Assembly (NCBI GenBank): GCA_002350705.1
Contig: DEFH01000057.1
Coordinates: forward strand, 10,758-74,757
DNA length: 64,000 nt
Source: Ruminococcaceae bacterium UBA2857
GTDB lineage: Bacteria; Bacillota; Clostridia; Oscillospirales; Acutalibacteraceae
Direction of reading: 5' to 3'
Position 1 is the stretch's first letter; every line of letters starts with the position of its first letter. The translations under genes and the position numbers were made by a program. Positions 6,977 to 15,332 of the stretch are shown piece after piece. The notes under the pieces were generated by a model. That model was not told the DNA's origin and did no database searches. It saw only the letters and a list, made by a program, of their open reading frames with translations.

Positions 6977-9598
6977 TTACTTACCGTAATAGGCTTTCAG
7001 ATACATTTCCTTGATTTCTGAGAACAGTGGGTATCTTGGGTTAGCACCTGTGCACTGATCATCAAATGCTTGCTCCACCATCACATCAAGACTTCCAAGG
7101 AAGTCTTCTTCTGTTACACCGTAATCAGCAATCGTCTTTTTGATACCGCATACTTCTTTAAGTTCCTCAATTTTCTGAATGAACAGCTCAAGCGTTTCAT
7201 TGTCATCTTTGCCATTAATGCCGAGGAATCTTGCACACTCGCAGTATCTTTCCAGTGTATGCGGATACGGATACTGTGAGAATGTTCCCATCTTAGGCGG
7301 TACAGGATCTGCATTGAATCTCATTACATACGTAATAAGCAATGCATTGGCTACACCGTGAGGAATATGATGGAATGCACCAAGTTTATGTGCCATAGAA
7401 TGGCATACACCCAAGAATGCATTGGCAAATGCCATACCTGCCATTGTGGAGGCTGTAGCCATTTTCTCTCTTGCAATCGGATCTTTCGCACCATTCTCAT
7501 AAGCTGACGGCAAATAGGCAAAAATATTCTTCATTGCCTGTAATGCAAGTCCATCTGTATATTCCGTTGCCATGATGGATGCGTATGCTTCAAGGGCATG
7601 TGTCAAGGCATCTATACCTGATGCACTTGTCAGACCTTTTGGCTGATTCATCATGTTGTCAGCATCAATGATTGCCATATTCGGAAGCAGCTCATAGTCT
7701 GCCAACGGATATTTTATATGAGTTTTCTCATCTGTGATAACCGCAAACGGTGTTACTTCCGAACCTGTTCCCGAAGATGTCGGAATCGCAACAAAGTATG
7801 CTTTCTCACCCATTGTGGGGAATGTATACACTCTCTTACGGATATCCATAAAACGCATTGCCATATCCATAAAGTCTGCTTCCGGATGTTCATACAGCAC
7901 CCACATGATTTTACCTGCGTCCATTGCGGAACCGCCGCCCAGTGCGATAATCACATCAGGTTCAAACAATCTCATAGCCTCTGCACCTTCTTTGGCAGAT
8001 GCCAATGTTGGATCAGGCTGTACATTATAAAAACAGGTATGCTGAATACCCATTGCATCCAACTTTGTTTCAATCGGCTTTACATAGCCATTTTTATACA
8101 GGAAGGAGTCTGTAACAATAAAGGCTCTTTTCTTGCCCATGATTGTGCCAAGCTCATCCAGAGCAACCGGCATACAGCCTTTCTTAAAGTATACTTTCTG
8201 GGGAGTTCTAAACCAGAGCATATTTTCTCTGCGTTCTGCAACACTCTTGATGTTAAGCAAGTGTTTAACGCCTACGTTCTCGGAAACGGAGTTACCGCCC
8301 CATGAACCGCATCCCAGTGTCAGTGACGGAGCAAGAGCAAAGTTATACAAGTCACCGATACCGCCGTGTGAAGACGGTGTATTAATCAATACACGGCAAG
8401 TCTTCATGGCATGATAATGCTTTTCAATTTTCTCTTTCTGTGCAGGGTGTATATACAGTGAAGAAGTATGACCATAACCACCGTCTGCTACTAACTGTGC
8501 AGCCTTGGCAAGTGCTTCGTCAAATGTCTCTGCTTTATACATAGCCAATACAGGAGACAGCTTTTCATGTGCAAATTCTTCGCTGATGTCTACGCTCTCT
8601 ACTTCACCAATCAGAACTTTTGTACTTTCAGGTACTTCTACGCCTGACAATGCGGCAATCTTATAAGCAGACTGTCCGACAATTTTTGCATTCAATGCAC
8701 CATTGATGATAATGGTCTTTCTCACCTTATCAAGCTCTTCGCCCTGAAGGAAATAACATCCTCTGTATGAAAACTCTTTCTTTACTTCGTCATAAATATC
8801 GGCAAGAACTGTTACACTTTGTTCTGAGGCACAAATCATGCCGTTGTCAAATGTCTTGGAATGAATAATGGAGTTAACAGCAACTTTAATATCGGCCGTA
8901 CTGTCAATGATAACAGGTGTATTACCTGCACCAACTCCCAATGCCGGCTTTCCGGAAGAATAAGCTGCCTTTACCATGCCCGGACCACCTGTTGCCAGAA
9001 TCGTATCTGACTCTCTCATCAATGCATTGGTCAGTTCCAGTGAAGGAACATCAATCCATGCAATGATATTTTCGGGAGCACCTGCTGCAACTGCGGCATC
9101 AAGCACGATTTTTGCGGCGGCAATGGTAGATTTCTTTGCACGGGGGTGCGGGCTGATAATAATACCATTCCTTGTTTTCAGACAAATCAATGTCTTAAAG
9201 ATAGCAGTAGAAGTCGGGTTTGTTGTCGGGATAACAGCACCAATGATTCCGATAGGTTCTGCTACCTTCGTCATACCAAAGGCAGGATCATAGTCAATGA
9301 CACCACAGGTTTTGGTATCCTTATACTGATTATAGATATACTCTGCTGCATAATGGTTCTTAATGACCTTATCCTCTGCAACACCCATACCTGTTTCTTC
9401 CACTGCCATTTTTGCAAGGGAAATACGTGCCTGATTGGCTGCAATAGCTGCTGCCTTAAAGATTTTATCTACCTGCTCCTGTGAGTACTCCGCAAATTGT
9501 TTCTGAGCCTCTCTTACCTGAGCAAGCTTTGCGTGAAAGCTGTCAAGATCCTGTACAAGACCGTTTTGAACTTCGACTGTATTTTCCATATTAGCCAT
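6977..9598 (-). CDS. adhE: Bifunctional aldehyde-alcohol dehydrogenase AdhE
   Basis: An 873-residue fusion enzyme that reduces acetyl-CoA to acetaldehyde and then to ethanol using NADH. The N-terminal CoA-acylating aldehyde dehydrogenase (about 1-440) has the catalytic cysteine Cys256 in DNGMICASEQ. The C-terminal iron alcohol dehydrogenase (about 455-873) has GGGSAMDAGK, PTSSGTGSE, and iron ligands in DALTHALEAY and the CHSMAHKLGAFHHIPHG region. The ATG giving MANMENT is chosen because GGAGG lies eight bases upstream; an in-frame TTG seven codons earlier overlaps that site. The length is normal. The promoter is consensus and overlaps a Rex-like site, implying redox control, and a mini paralogue follows in the operon. 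Confidence 0.97.
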   Translation of the reverse strand: MANMENTVEVQNGLVQDLDSFHAKLAQVREAQKQFAEYSQEQVDKIFKAAAIAANQARISLAKMAVEETGMGVAEDKVIKNHYAAEYIYNQYKDTKTCGVIDYDPAFGMTKVAEPIGIIGAVIPTTNPTSTAIFKTLICLKTRNGIIISPHPRAKKSTIAAAKIVLDAAVAAGAPENIIAWIDVPSLELTNALMRESDTILATGGPGMVKAAYSSGKPALGVGAGNTPVIIDSTADIKVAVNSIIHSKTFDNGMICASEQSVTVLADIYDEVKKEFSYRGCYFLQGEELDKVRKTIIINGALNAKIVGQSAYKIAALSGVEVPESTKVLIGEVESVDISEEFAHEKLSPVLAMYKAETFDEALAKAAQLVADGGYGHTSSLYIHPAQKEKIEKHYHAMKTCRVLINTPSSHGGIGDLYNFALAPSLTLGCGSWGGNSVSENVGVKHLLNIKSVAERRENMLWFRTPQKVYFKKGCMPVALDELGTIMGKKRAFIVTDSFLYKNGYVKPIETKLDAMGIQHTCFYNVQPDPTLASAKEGAEAMRLFEPDVIIALGGGSAMDAGKIMWVLYEHPEADFMDMAMRFMDIRKRVYTFPTMGEKAYFVAIPTSSGTGSEVTPFAVITDEKTHIKYPLADYELLPNMAIIDADNMMNQPKGLTSASGIDALTHALEAYASIMATEYTDGLALQAMKNIFAYLPSAYENGAKDPIAREKMATASTMAGMAFANAFLGVCHSMAHKLGAFHHIPHGVANALLITYVMRFNADPVPPKMGTFSQYPYPHTLERYCECARFLGINGKDDNETLELFIQKIEELKEVCGIKKTIADYGVTEEDFLGSLDVMVEQAFDDQCTGANPRYPLFSEIKEMYLKAYYGK

Positions 9599-9663
9599 AG
9601 TTCTGTCCTCCGTTTTCAAAATAATTTGTTTTTCTCATTTTGCAATACAATGATTACAATTCC

Positions 9664-9692
9664 ATTATAATAGATTGTTAAAAACTTGTCAA
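9664..9692 (-). promoter_or_regulatory. adhE promoter, perfect consensus
   Basis: Minus-strand TTGACA (9687-9692), 17-bp spacer, TATAAT (9664-9669). Transcription would start near 9657, leaving a leader of about 58 bases. Confidence 0.85.
9675..9692 (-). promoter_or_regulatory. Rex-like operator overlapping the adhE -35 box
   Basis: TTGACAAGTTTTTAACAA matches the clostridial Rex consensus TTGTTAA-N4-TTAACAA at 12 of the 14 defined positions. It starts with the -35 hexamer and runs into the spacer, where binding would block RNA polymerase. Rex represses fermentation genes when the NADH/NAD+ ratio is low. No rex gene is in the window, so the assignment is an inference. Confidence 0.6.
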
Positions 9693-9731
9693 TATCATTT
9701 TTCGGTTTTCCGTCAACATTTTTTAATTTTA

Positions 9732-10586
9732 TTAATGCAAACGCACACTATTAAATATCTGAAAATCGTCGTCGCTCAAACATAAATAAAAAATACCCTC
9801 GATAAATCCTACGATCATAGGAATCAAAGTCCAGCTAAAAAGAATATATATCATTCCTATTCCTGTTTTTCCAAGATAGAATTTATGTATTCCTATTCCT
9901 CCCAAAAATATTCCCAAAAGACCGGCAACAATTTTACTCTTTATAGGCCATAACGGATTGATGCCTTTATTATCATTTTGAAATTGAGTATCGACTTTTT
10001 CGGCATGATTTTGGGACAAAAATTGTTGTTGCTGCTGATAAGTGTTAAAATTTTGATAAATATTCTGCTGTCTATTTTGCAAATTTGATTGCTGTGAAAT
10101 ATCAATTTGTTGTTGAAAATTATTGCCTTGTGAAGAATGTTTTACACGCTGTACCGGTCGGATAAGCAGTTCCTCTATTTGAACAAAGATTCTTTGTCTG
10201 TCAATACCATCTCTTACCCATAATGTTAAAAGAGGAATTCCTGCTTCTTCCAAAATATTTTGAACTTTTCGGTCACGTTCTTTTCGTTTTGGGGTTAGAT
10301 GTGTTCTATCATTAATTTCAACTGCAAGTTTTGGAACATAGTAACCATCCGTTATCAAAAAATCAATATTTCTAAACAGTTCATTTCTATAACGAGAATG
10401 ATCTGTTTTTTCGATAAATGCCGCAAGATTCATCTGAGGAAAAACATAAAAACCTTGCGGCACTGTTTCCTTAAGAACTTCATAAAACATCTGTTCGGAT
10501 TTGGACATGAGCATATTTTTAGACTCATATAAAAATCCTGAATTTTGATAATAATAGCTATTTCCATATCCGAAATACATTTTCAT
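9732..10586 (-). CDS. DUF2726 (nuclease-like) domain fused to a TM2 membrane domain
   Basis: A 284-residue protein of unusual architecture. Residues about 28-140 are a DUF2726-type domain with a PD-(D/E)xK-like pattern: Asp75 in RNIDFLI and Glu90 in AVEINDRTH. Residues about 150-192 form a glutamine/asparagine-rich linker with a run of five Gln. Residues about 214-270 are a TM2 domain with two hydrophobic segments, the GGIGIHKFYLGK turn and a polar end. The TM2 part would anchor the protein in the membrane with the nuclease-like domain inside the cell. The gene is 23 bp downstream of a YesL-like membrane protein and probably co-transcribed. Function is unknown; nuclease activity is only suggested by the motif. 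Confidence 0.75.
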   Translation of the reverse strand: MKMYFGYGNSYYYQNSGFLYESKNMLMSKSEQMFYEVLKETVPQGFYVFPQMNLAAFIEKTDHSRYRNELFRNIDFLITDGYYVPKLAVEINDRTHLTPKRKERDRKVQNILEEAGIPLLTLWVRDGIDRQRIFVQIEELLIRPVQRVKHSSQGNNFQQQIDISQQSNLQNRQQNIYQNFNTYQQQQQFLSQNHAEKVDTQFQNDNKGINPLWPIKSKIVAGLLGIFLGGIGIHKFYLGKTGIGMIYILFSWTLIPMIVGFIEGIFYLCLSDDDFQIFNSVRLH

Positions 10587-10609
10587 TTTCTCATCTCCAA
10601 GATTTAATT

Positions 10610-11530
10610 TTATTCTTCTCCTTTTGCTTTTTTCGTTTCCAGCATTTTTTTAACTGTACTGCGTTTAACCATTCTGCCCGCCAACGAAACATATTCATCT
10701 GCTTTTCCTTTTGACAGAATCTCCAGTTCTTCAATTGTGATTTTCTCTTCTTTTTGCCGCTGTTCCTGCTGTAACTCCTGTTTTCTGCTTGCATCTTTAT
10801 AAGGAAGAATGACGATTCTTTCTATTGTCTGATAAGAATTATATACCATGATATGTGTCAGAAACATTGGCAATAAAAATAATGTCAGGATTCCTGCTGT
10901 CGCCAGCAGGACAACCATGTTATTAGCTGCAACAGCCACCGAAAACAGTAATGACGAAACAAACAGATATGTCAGCAATGTTTTGATATGCTGCCAGAAA
11001 CCTTGTATAATCAGCAGTACGGAATTTTTTAAAAGCTCTGAACCTTTTAGTTCCACCGACACTGCCATAACAACAATCGACAACTCTACACAAACGAAAA
11101 CCAATGTTACCAATGCACTCAATATGAGGTACATCATGATAAATGAATTATCAAGATGTTCACGAAAATATGCAAATGTGACATATAAGCCCGATGTTAC
11201 CGCATACATAATCAATCCGTTGACAAGAGAAAATTTCCAGTTATCCCTGATACCCTTTTGAAAATCTTTCCAAGGATAAATTTTTTTTCGTTCCGTCACT
11301 TTCCTGCAAACATACACCATTCCCATAAAAAACGGTGACATTACCGGTATCAGCAAAAACAATACAAAAATATTTATAACTCCTGTTATATAAAACACAG
11401 CAAACAACATCCCTGCCAATACGGCCAGTGGTATACAATACAACAGATTTACAATCAACATTTTTCCAAAGTTCCCGAAATAGCCTGACAAAAAATCTGA
11501 CAAACCATATTTTCTCTGTCCCTGCGACAT
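10610..11530 (-). CDS. Polytopic membrane protein, YesL/DUF624-like
   Basis: A 306-residue membrane protein with about six hydrophobic segments in residues 22-235 and a charged, Gln/Glu/Lys-rich C-terminal tail (about 245-306) likely to be cytoplasmic and helical. The layout and the YxxxNxxKMLxVNLLY-like beginning resemble DUF624/YesL membrane proteins, but similarity is moderate. The ATG follows AAAGGA at a rather long spacing. It lies 23 bp after a SpoIIM-family gene and 23 bp before the DUF2726-TM2 gene, so the three look like one membrane-protein operon. No function can be assigned. Confidence 0.55.
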   Translation of the reverse strand: MSQGQRKYGLSDFLSGYFGNFGKMLIVNLLYCIPLAVLAGMLFAVFYITGVINIFVLFLLIPVMSPFFMGMVYVCRKVTERKKIYPWKDFQKGIRDNWKFSLVNGLIMYAVTSGLYVTFAYFREHLDNSFIMMYLILSALVTLVFVCVELSIVVMAVSVELKGSELLKNSVLLIIQGFWQHIKTLLTYLFVSSLLFSVAVAANNMVVLLATAGILTLFLLPMFLTHIMVYNSYQTIERIVILPYKDASRKQELQQEQRQKEEKITIEELEILSKGKADEYVSLAGRMVKRSTVKKMLETKKAKGEE

Positions 11531-11553
11531 TTTTTCTCACATTCCTTTTATCT

Positions 11554-12189
11554 TCAAAATTTGAATATCCATGAAAAACATAGTGCAAACAGCATATCCG
11601 CTACTGCTGACACTGCACTCAGAAACAACAACCACAACATCATTTTTAAATAATTGGTCATCTGTATGTGAGGATCATCCTTTACAGCACATTTCGTAAA
11701 AATGCCTATCATTTTAAAAGAATTCCGTACAGCCTCCTGTGCCGCTCCTGCTATAATCATCGCTGACAGAAATGCTCCGGGAAGCACAATCAGAAGATTA
11801 TATCCCACTCCATAAAAACCGTATGCACTGTACAAATAACCTACAGACAGACCATAGCCATATCCTTTCAGAAACGGTACCGACCATGCCAAAAAGCCTC
11901 CCCACAATGACAACCCTAAGAAAAATATTACTGTCAGAAATATCACTGCCGAACCAAACGACGATACAAATGCTGACAACATTCCCTGTGAACAGCGTAT
12001 ATGATAATTTGTCTGAAAAATAAAATCCAGTCTTTTCATTACATCTGCATCTGCGTTTTTGCCTGACACCGCCCCGCATACGATTCCAATCAAAATCACC
12101 ATGCAGAGCAGTATCAATGCACCGTTTCCTCTTAGTCTTATCCTGTGAAACCTTACTTTTAACGGACTCGATACGATAATTTTCTTCAT
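11554..12189 (-). CDS. spoIIM: SpoIIM-family integral membrane protein (stage II sporulation protein M)
   Basis: A 211-residue membrane protein with about five hydrophobic segments, matching the SpoIIM/DUF95 family. In spore formers SpoIIM works with SpoIID and SpoIIP in septal peptidoglycan thinning and engulfment. The family features seen are the early transmembrane helix, the long extracytoplasmic segment, and the central LKGYGYGLSVGYLYSAYG...LPGAFLSAMIIAGA region. The second in-frame ATG is chosen because GGGAG lies nine bases before it and only three before the first. It starts 57 bp after metH. SpoIIM-like proteins outside sporulation also exist, so the symbol is likely but not proven. 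Confidence 0.75.
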   Translation of the reverse strand: MKKIIVSSPLKVRFHRIRLRGNGALILLCMVILIGIVCGAVSGKNADADVMKRLDFIFQTNYHIRCSQGMLSAFVSSFGSAVIFLTVIFFLGLSLWGGFLAWSVPFLKGYGYGLSVGYLYSAYGFYGVGYNLLIVLPGAFLSAMIIAGAAQEAVRNSFKMIGIFTKCAVKDDPHIQMTNYLKMMLWLLFLSAVSAVADMLFALCFSWIFKF

Positions 12190-12246
12190 AAACATTGACT
12201 CCCATTTATTTTTTGTTAATGTTTATGAAAACATCTTTATAAAAAT

Positions 12247-14613
12247 TCAGTCTGCATAAAATTTTTCGGCATATCTTACGCTGTCCATCGCATCCGCACC
12301 GTAAAAGTCTGCTCCTATCATATCCGCATATTCCTGATTCAAAACAGCTCCCCCTACCATCGTTTTGATAGAACGGTCTGTTTCATTCAGCATTTTTATC
12401 GTTTCAGCCATAGACGGCACTGTCGTTGTCATCAGGGCACTGAGTCCCACTAATTTACAGTTATTTTCCAATGCACACGCTACGATTTTTTCGGGCGGTA
12501 CATCTCTCCCTAAATCATACACCGTAAATCCATAGCTTTCCATCAGAACTTTTACGATATTTTTGCCGATATCATGAATATCTCCCTTCACCGTTGCCAG
12601 AACTATCGCTTTACTGGTGTCTGTCTGGTCTGTCGGAATCTTTTTCTTAACTTCTTCGAATGACAATGATGCCGTTTCCGCACTCATCAGCAGCTGTGGC
12701 AAATATGCCTTTTTCTGCTCAAATGCCGTGCCTATCTCATTCAGGGCAGGCACGATATGCTCATTGATCACATCAAGCGGAGGAATGTTTTCCAACAGCC
12801 TCTTGGTTTGTCTGACGGCACCTTCTTTCAAGCCTTTCACTATACAGACATGGAGCGTTTCTTCCGTTTTACTCTCTGTTTTGGCTGTCCCCTGAACGGC
12901 TGATGCATAATTGATATAGTCCACACAGCCCGTATCAAGGCAATTCAATGCTCTGTATGCATAGTAAACATTCATCATTTCTTCTGCAAACGGATTCATA
13001 ATGGCACAATTCAGACCATTCTGCAATGCATTGGCATAAAATGTGCTTGTCACCAGATTTCTCTGCGGCAATCCGAAAGAAATATTTGAAATACCTAAAC
13101 TTGTTTTGACTCCCAATGCTCTTATCATTCTGATACTTTCCAATGTGACAACTGCACTTTCGGGATTTGACGAAATGGTCAAAGCTAACGGATCTACGAT
13201 AATTTCTCTTTTGGAAATGCCATACTCTGCCGCACGGGAAACGATTTTTTCGGCAATTTTCGCCCTGTCGGAAGCATTATCGGGAATTCCCTTTTCATCG
13301 ATTGTCAGAGCTATCAGACCTCCTCCATATTTCTGCACAAGCGGCAATACATTTTTCATGCTTTCTTCGGTACCGTTTACTGAATTAACAAGCGGCTTGC
13401 CGTTATACATACGCATTGCCTGCTCCAGTGTTTCAAATTTCGTGGAGTCAATCTGCAAAGGCAGATCTGTGATTGACTGGATTCCTGCAATACACTTTTT
13501 CATCATGTCCGTTTCATCAATTTCGGGCAAACCTACATTGACGTCCAAAATATGCACATTTTTATCCGCCTGTCTGACAGCTTCATTCAATACATAATTC
13601 AAATCCCCTGTACGCAATGCTTCCTTTAATTTCGGCTTACCTGTGGGATTGATACGCTCACCTATCAAAACAGGATCTTTTTCAATCACAACAGCGTGTG
13701 TATATGACGATACCATTGTGATATTTTTCCATGTCGGGCAGGAATACGGCATGTCCTTCGTTTTTGCTACTGTTTTTTGGATAAATTCGGGTGTTGTGCC
13801 ACAACAGCCGCCCAAAATACTTGCTCCACGCTCTGCCAACTGCACCATATAATCGGAAAATTCTTCTGCACCCACATTGAACACTGTCTCACCGTTTATC
13901 ACTTCGGGCAAGCCTGCATTTGGATTAACAATAATCGGTGTGGAAGAATATTTTGCAAATTCATCAATAATATCCAACATTTTATCAGGTCCCAGAGAAC
14001 AGTTCATACCCAGTGCATCTACTCCCAAGCTCTCCAGCATGGCTATCATTGCTACAGGATTCGCTCCTGTCATCAGCTTACCGTTTCCGTCATATACATT
14101 TGTGACAAATATGGGCAAATTACTGTTTTCTTTTGCCGCCAATACTGCCGCCTTTGTTTCATAGCTGTCATTCATGGTTTCGATTAAAATTAAATCCGCA
14201 CCGCTTTCAGTTGCCGCTTTTACATTATCTGCAAATATCGAAACGGCTTCTTCAAAAGACAAATCTCCTAAAGGTTCCAATAATTTTCCTGTCGGTCCCA
14301 TGTCAAACGCAATATATTTTTCAGCGTTATCCTCCGTTTCGGCAATGGCTTTTTTGGCACACGCAATGCCTTTTTGTATCAGCTCCGCATAATTCAGAAA
14401 TTTTGTTCTGTTCACGCCAAAGGTATTTGTCTTGATAATATTACATCCTGCCTTTAAATATGCCTTATGCAGGGTTACAATTTTATGCGGCTGTGTGATA
14501 TTCCATAATTCGGGTGATTCTCCGGGATTAAGTCCTTTTTTTTGCAGAACCGTTCCTGTTCCTCCGTCAAAATATACTCGCTTTTCTTTGATTAAATCTC
14601 TGATATTTTTCAT
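12247..14613 (-). CDS. metH: Cobalamin-dependent methionine synthase, catalytic part
   Basis: A 788-residue enzyme transferring the methyl group of methyltetrahydrofolate to homocysteine. Domains in order: homocysteine-binding barrel (about 1-290) with zinc ligands Cys205, Cys270 and Cys271; pterin-binding domain (about 305-570, GERINPTGK); cobalamin cap helices (about 585-660); and cobalamin-binding Rossmann domain with DIHDIGKN, where His680 is the lower cobalt ligand. The AdoMet-binding reactivation domain of E. coli MetH is absent and is encoded by the preceding gene, with which this gene overlaps by ATGA. The start at MKNIRDL is set by that overlap and a GGGGAT ribosome-binding site. Confidence 0.95.
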   Translation of the reverse strand: MKNIRDLIKEKRVYFDGGTGTVLQKKGLNPGESPELWNITQPHKIVTLHKAYLKAGCNIIKTNTFGVNRTKFLNYAELIQKGIACAKKAIAETEDNAEKYIAFDMGPTGKLLEPLGDLSFEEAVSIFADNVKAATESGADLILIETMNDSYETKAAVLAAKENSNLPIFVTNVYDGNGKLMTGANPVAMIAMLESLGVDALGMNCSLGPDKMLDIIDEFAKYSSTPIIVNPNAGLPEVINGETVFNVGAEEFSDYMVQLAERGASILGGCCGTTPEFIQKTVAKTKDMPYSCPTWKNITMVSSYTHAVVIEKDPVLIGERINPTGKPKLKEALRTGDLNYVLNEAVRQADKNVHILDVNVGLPEIDETDMMKKCIAGIQSITDLPLQIDSTKFETLEQAMRMYNGKPLVNSVNGTEESMKNVLPLVQKYGGGLIALTIDEKGIPDNASDRAKIAEKIVSRAAEYGISKREIIVDPLALTISSNPESAVVTLESIRMIRALGVKTSLGISNISFGLPQRNLVTSTFYANALQNGLNCAIMNPFAEEMMNVYYAYRALNCLDTGCVDYINYASAVQGTAKTESKTEETLHVCIVKGLKEGAVRQTKRLLENIPPLDVINEHIVPALNEIGTAFEQKKAYLPQLLMSAETASLSFEEVKKKIPTDQTDTSKAIVLATVKGDIHDIGKNIVKVLMESYGFTVYDLGRDVPPEKIVACALENNCKLVGLSALMTTTVPSMAETIKMLNETDRSIKTMVGGAVLNQEYADMIGADFYGADAMDSVRYAEKFYAD

Positions 14614-15203
14614 GTTTTTATCCCCATTATCGCTGTAATAGATTTTACGGGTGTCATTAAATACGCTGTATTCAGCGTAATTCCCAGTGTTTCTGCCGCA
14701 CATAGTCTGTCCAGAAGCGGCTTCTGCACCGTTAGGTTCACATCTCCGTAACCCGGACTGAACCGATTGGCACATGACAGTCCTGTTTTCAGTCTGCTCG
14801 ATACCATATCACAGAAAGATTCTACTGCCGCTGAAGACAATCCGTCTGTGACAAAATGCTCCGCTTGTGACAGAATGTTCAGCTTTTTCAAAAGTCTGTC
14901 CACTTCAAGCCCCGTTGTAACTGCTATAACAAATGCTTCTCTGCACCCCTGCAAATTTCTGTACAGATTTTTGCTTGCTATTTCTGCAAAGTCAAACCGG
15001 CACACATTCTCTTCTGACAAGTCCACCGCTATACGCACATACGCACACCGATACTGCACTGCACTGTCAAACTGTTTCCGGCACTTGTCCAGAAGTTCAC
15101 TTTCATAATTTCTGTCCGTTTTCAGACGCAATGCAAGTTCGTTCCTGTTTATCACTACATCTGCGGCATTTGCCGTTATGATACGGATATCGCTGTATTT
15201 CAT
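14610..15203 (-). CDS. Methionine synthase reactivation-domain protein
   Basis: A 197-residue stand-alone version of the MetH AdoMet-binding activation domain, which re-methylates inactive cob(II)alamin using AdoMet. Family motifs are visible: RFSPGYGDVNLTVQ near residue 145 and the C-terminal TPVKSITAIMGI. Its stop overlaps the metH start (ATGA), so the two chains are made together and presumably act as one holoenzyme. The start at MKYSDIR has a GGTGA ribosome-binding site. A promoter lies 20-50 bp upstream. Confidence 0.9.
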   Translation of the reverse strand: MKYSDIRIITANAADVVINRNELALRLKTDRNYESELLDKCRKQFDSAVQYRCAYVRIAVDLSEENVCRFDFAEIASKNLYRNLQGCREAFVIAVTTGLEVDRLLKKLNILSQAEHFVTDGLSSAAVESFCDMVSSRLKTGLSCANRFSPGYGDVNLTVQKPLLDRLCAAETLGITLNTAYLMTPVKSITAIMGIKT

Positions 15204-15221
15204 AGACACATCACCGTTTTT

Positions 15222-15250
15222 ATTATAACACAGCTTTTCTCTCGTTGCAA
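15222..15250 (-). promoter_or_regulatory. Promoter of the methionine synthase operon
   Basis: Minus-strand TTGCAA (15245-15250), 17-bp spacer, TATAAT (15222-15227). It directly abuts the amylase terminator. No SAM riboswitch fits in the short space upstream. Confidence 0.65.
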
Positions 15251-15252
15251 CA

Positions 15253-15293
15253 AAGAATACCCGTACAGAAATTTTCATCCTGTACGGGTATTC
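15253..15293 (-). terminator. Amylase terminator
   Basis: A 14-bp perfect stem (GAATACCCGTACAG and its complement, 15255-15293) with a 10-base loop, followed on the minus strand by TTTGTT. Confidence 0.8.
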
Positions 15294-15332
15294 CTTATTC
15301 AGAAGACATTTTTACAATGTAATGTGATATGC

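Noticed and set aside
15204..15254. SAM or cobalamin riboswitch before the methionine synthase operon
   Set aside because: The promoter lies within 50 bp of the start codon, leaving no room for an aptamer.
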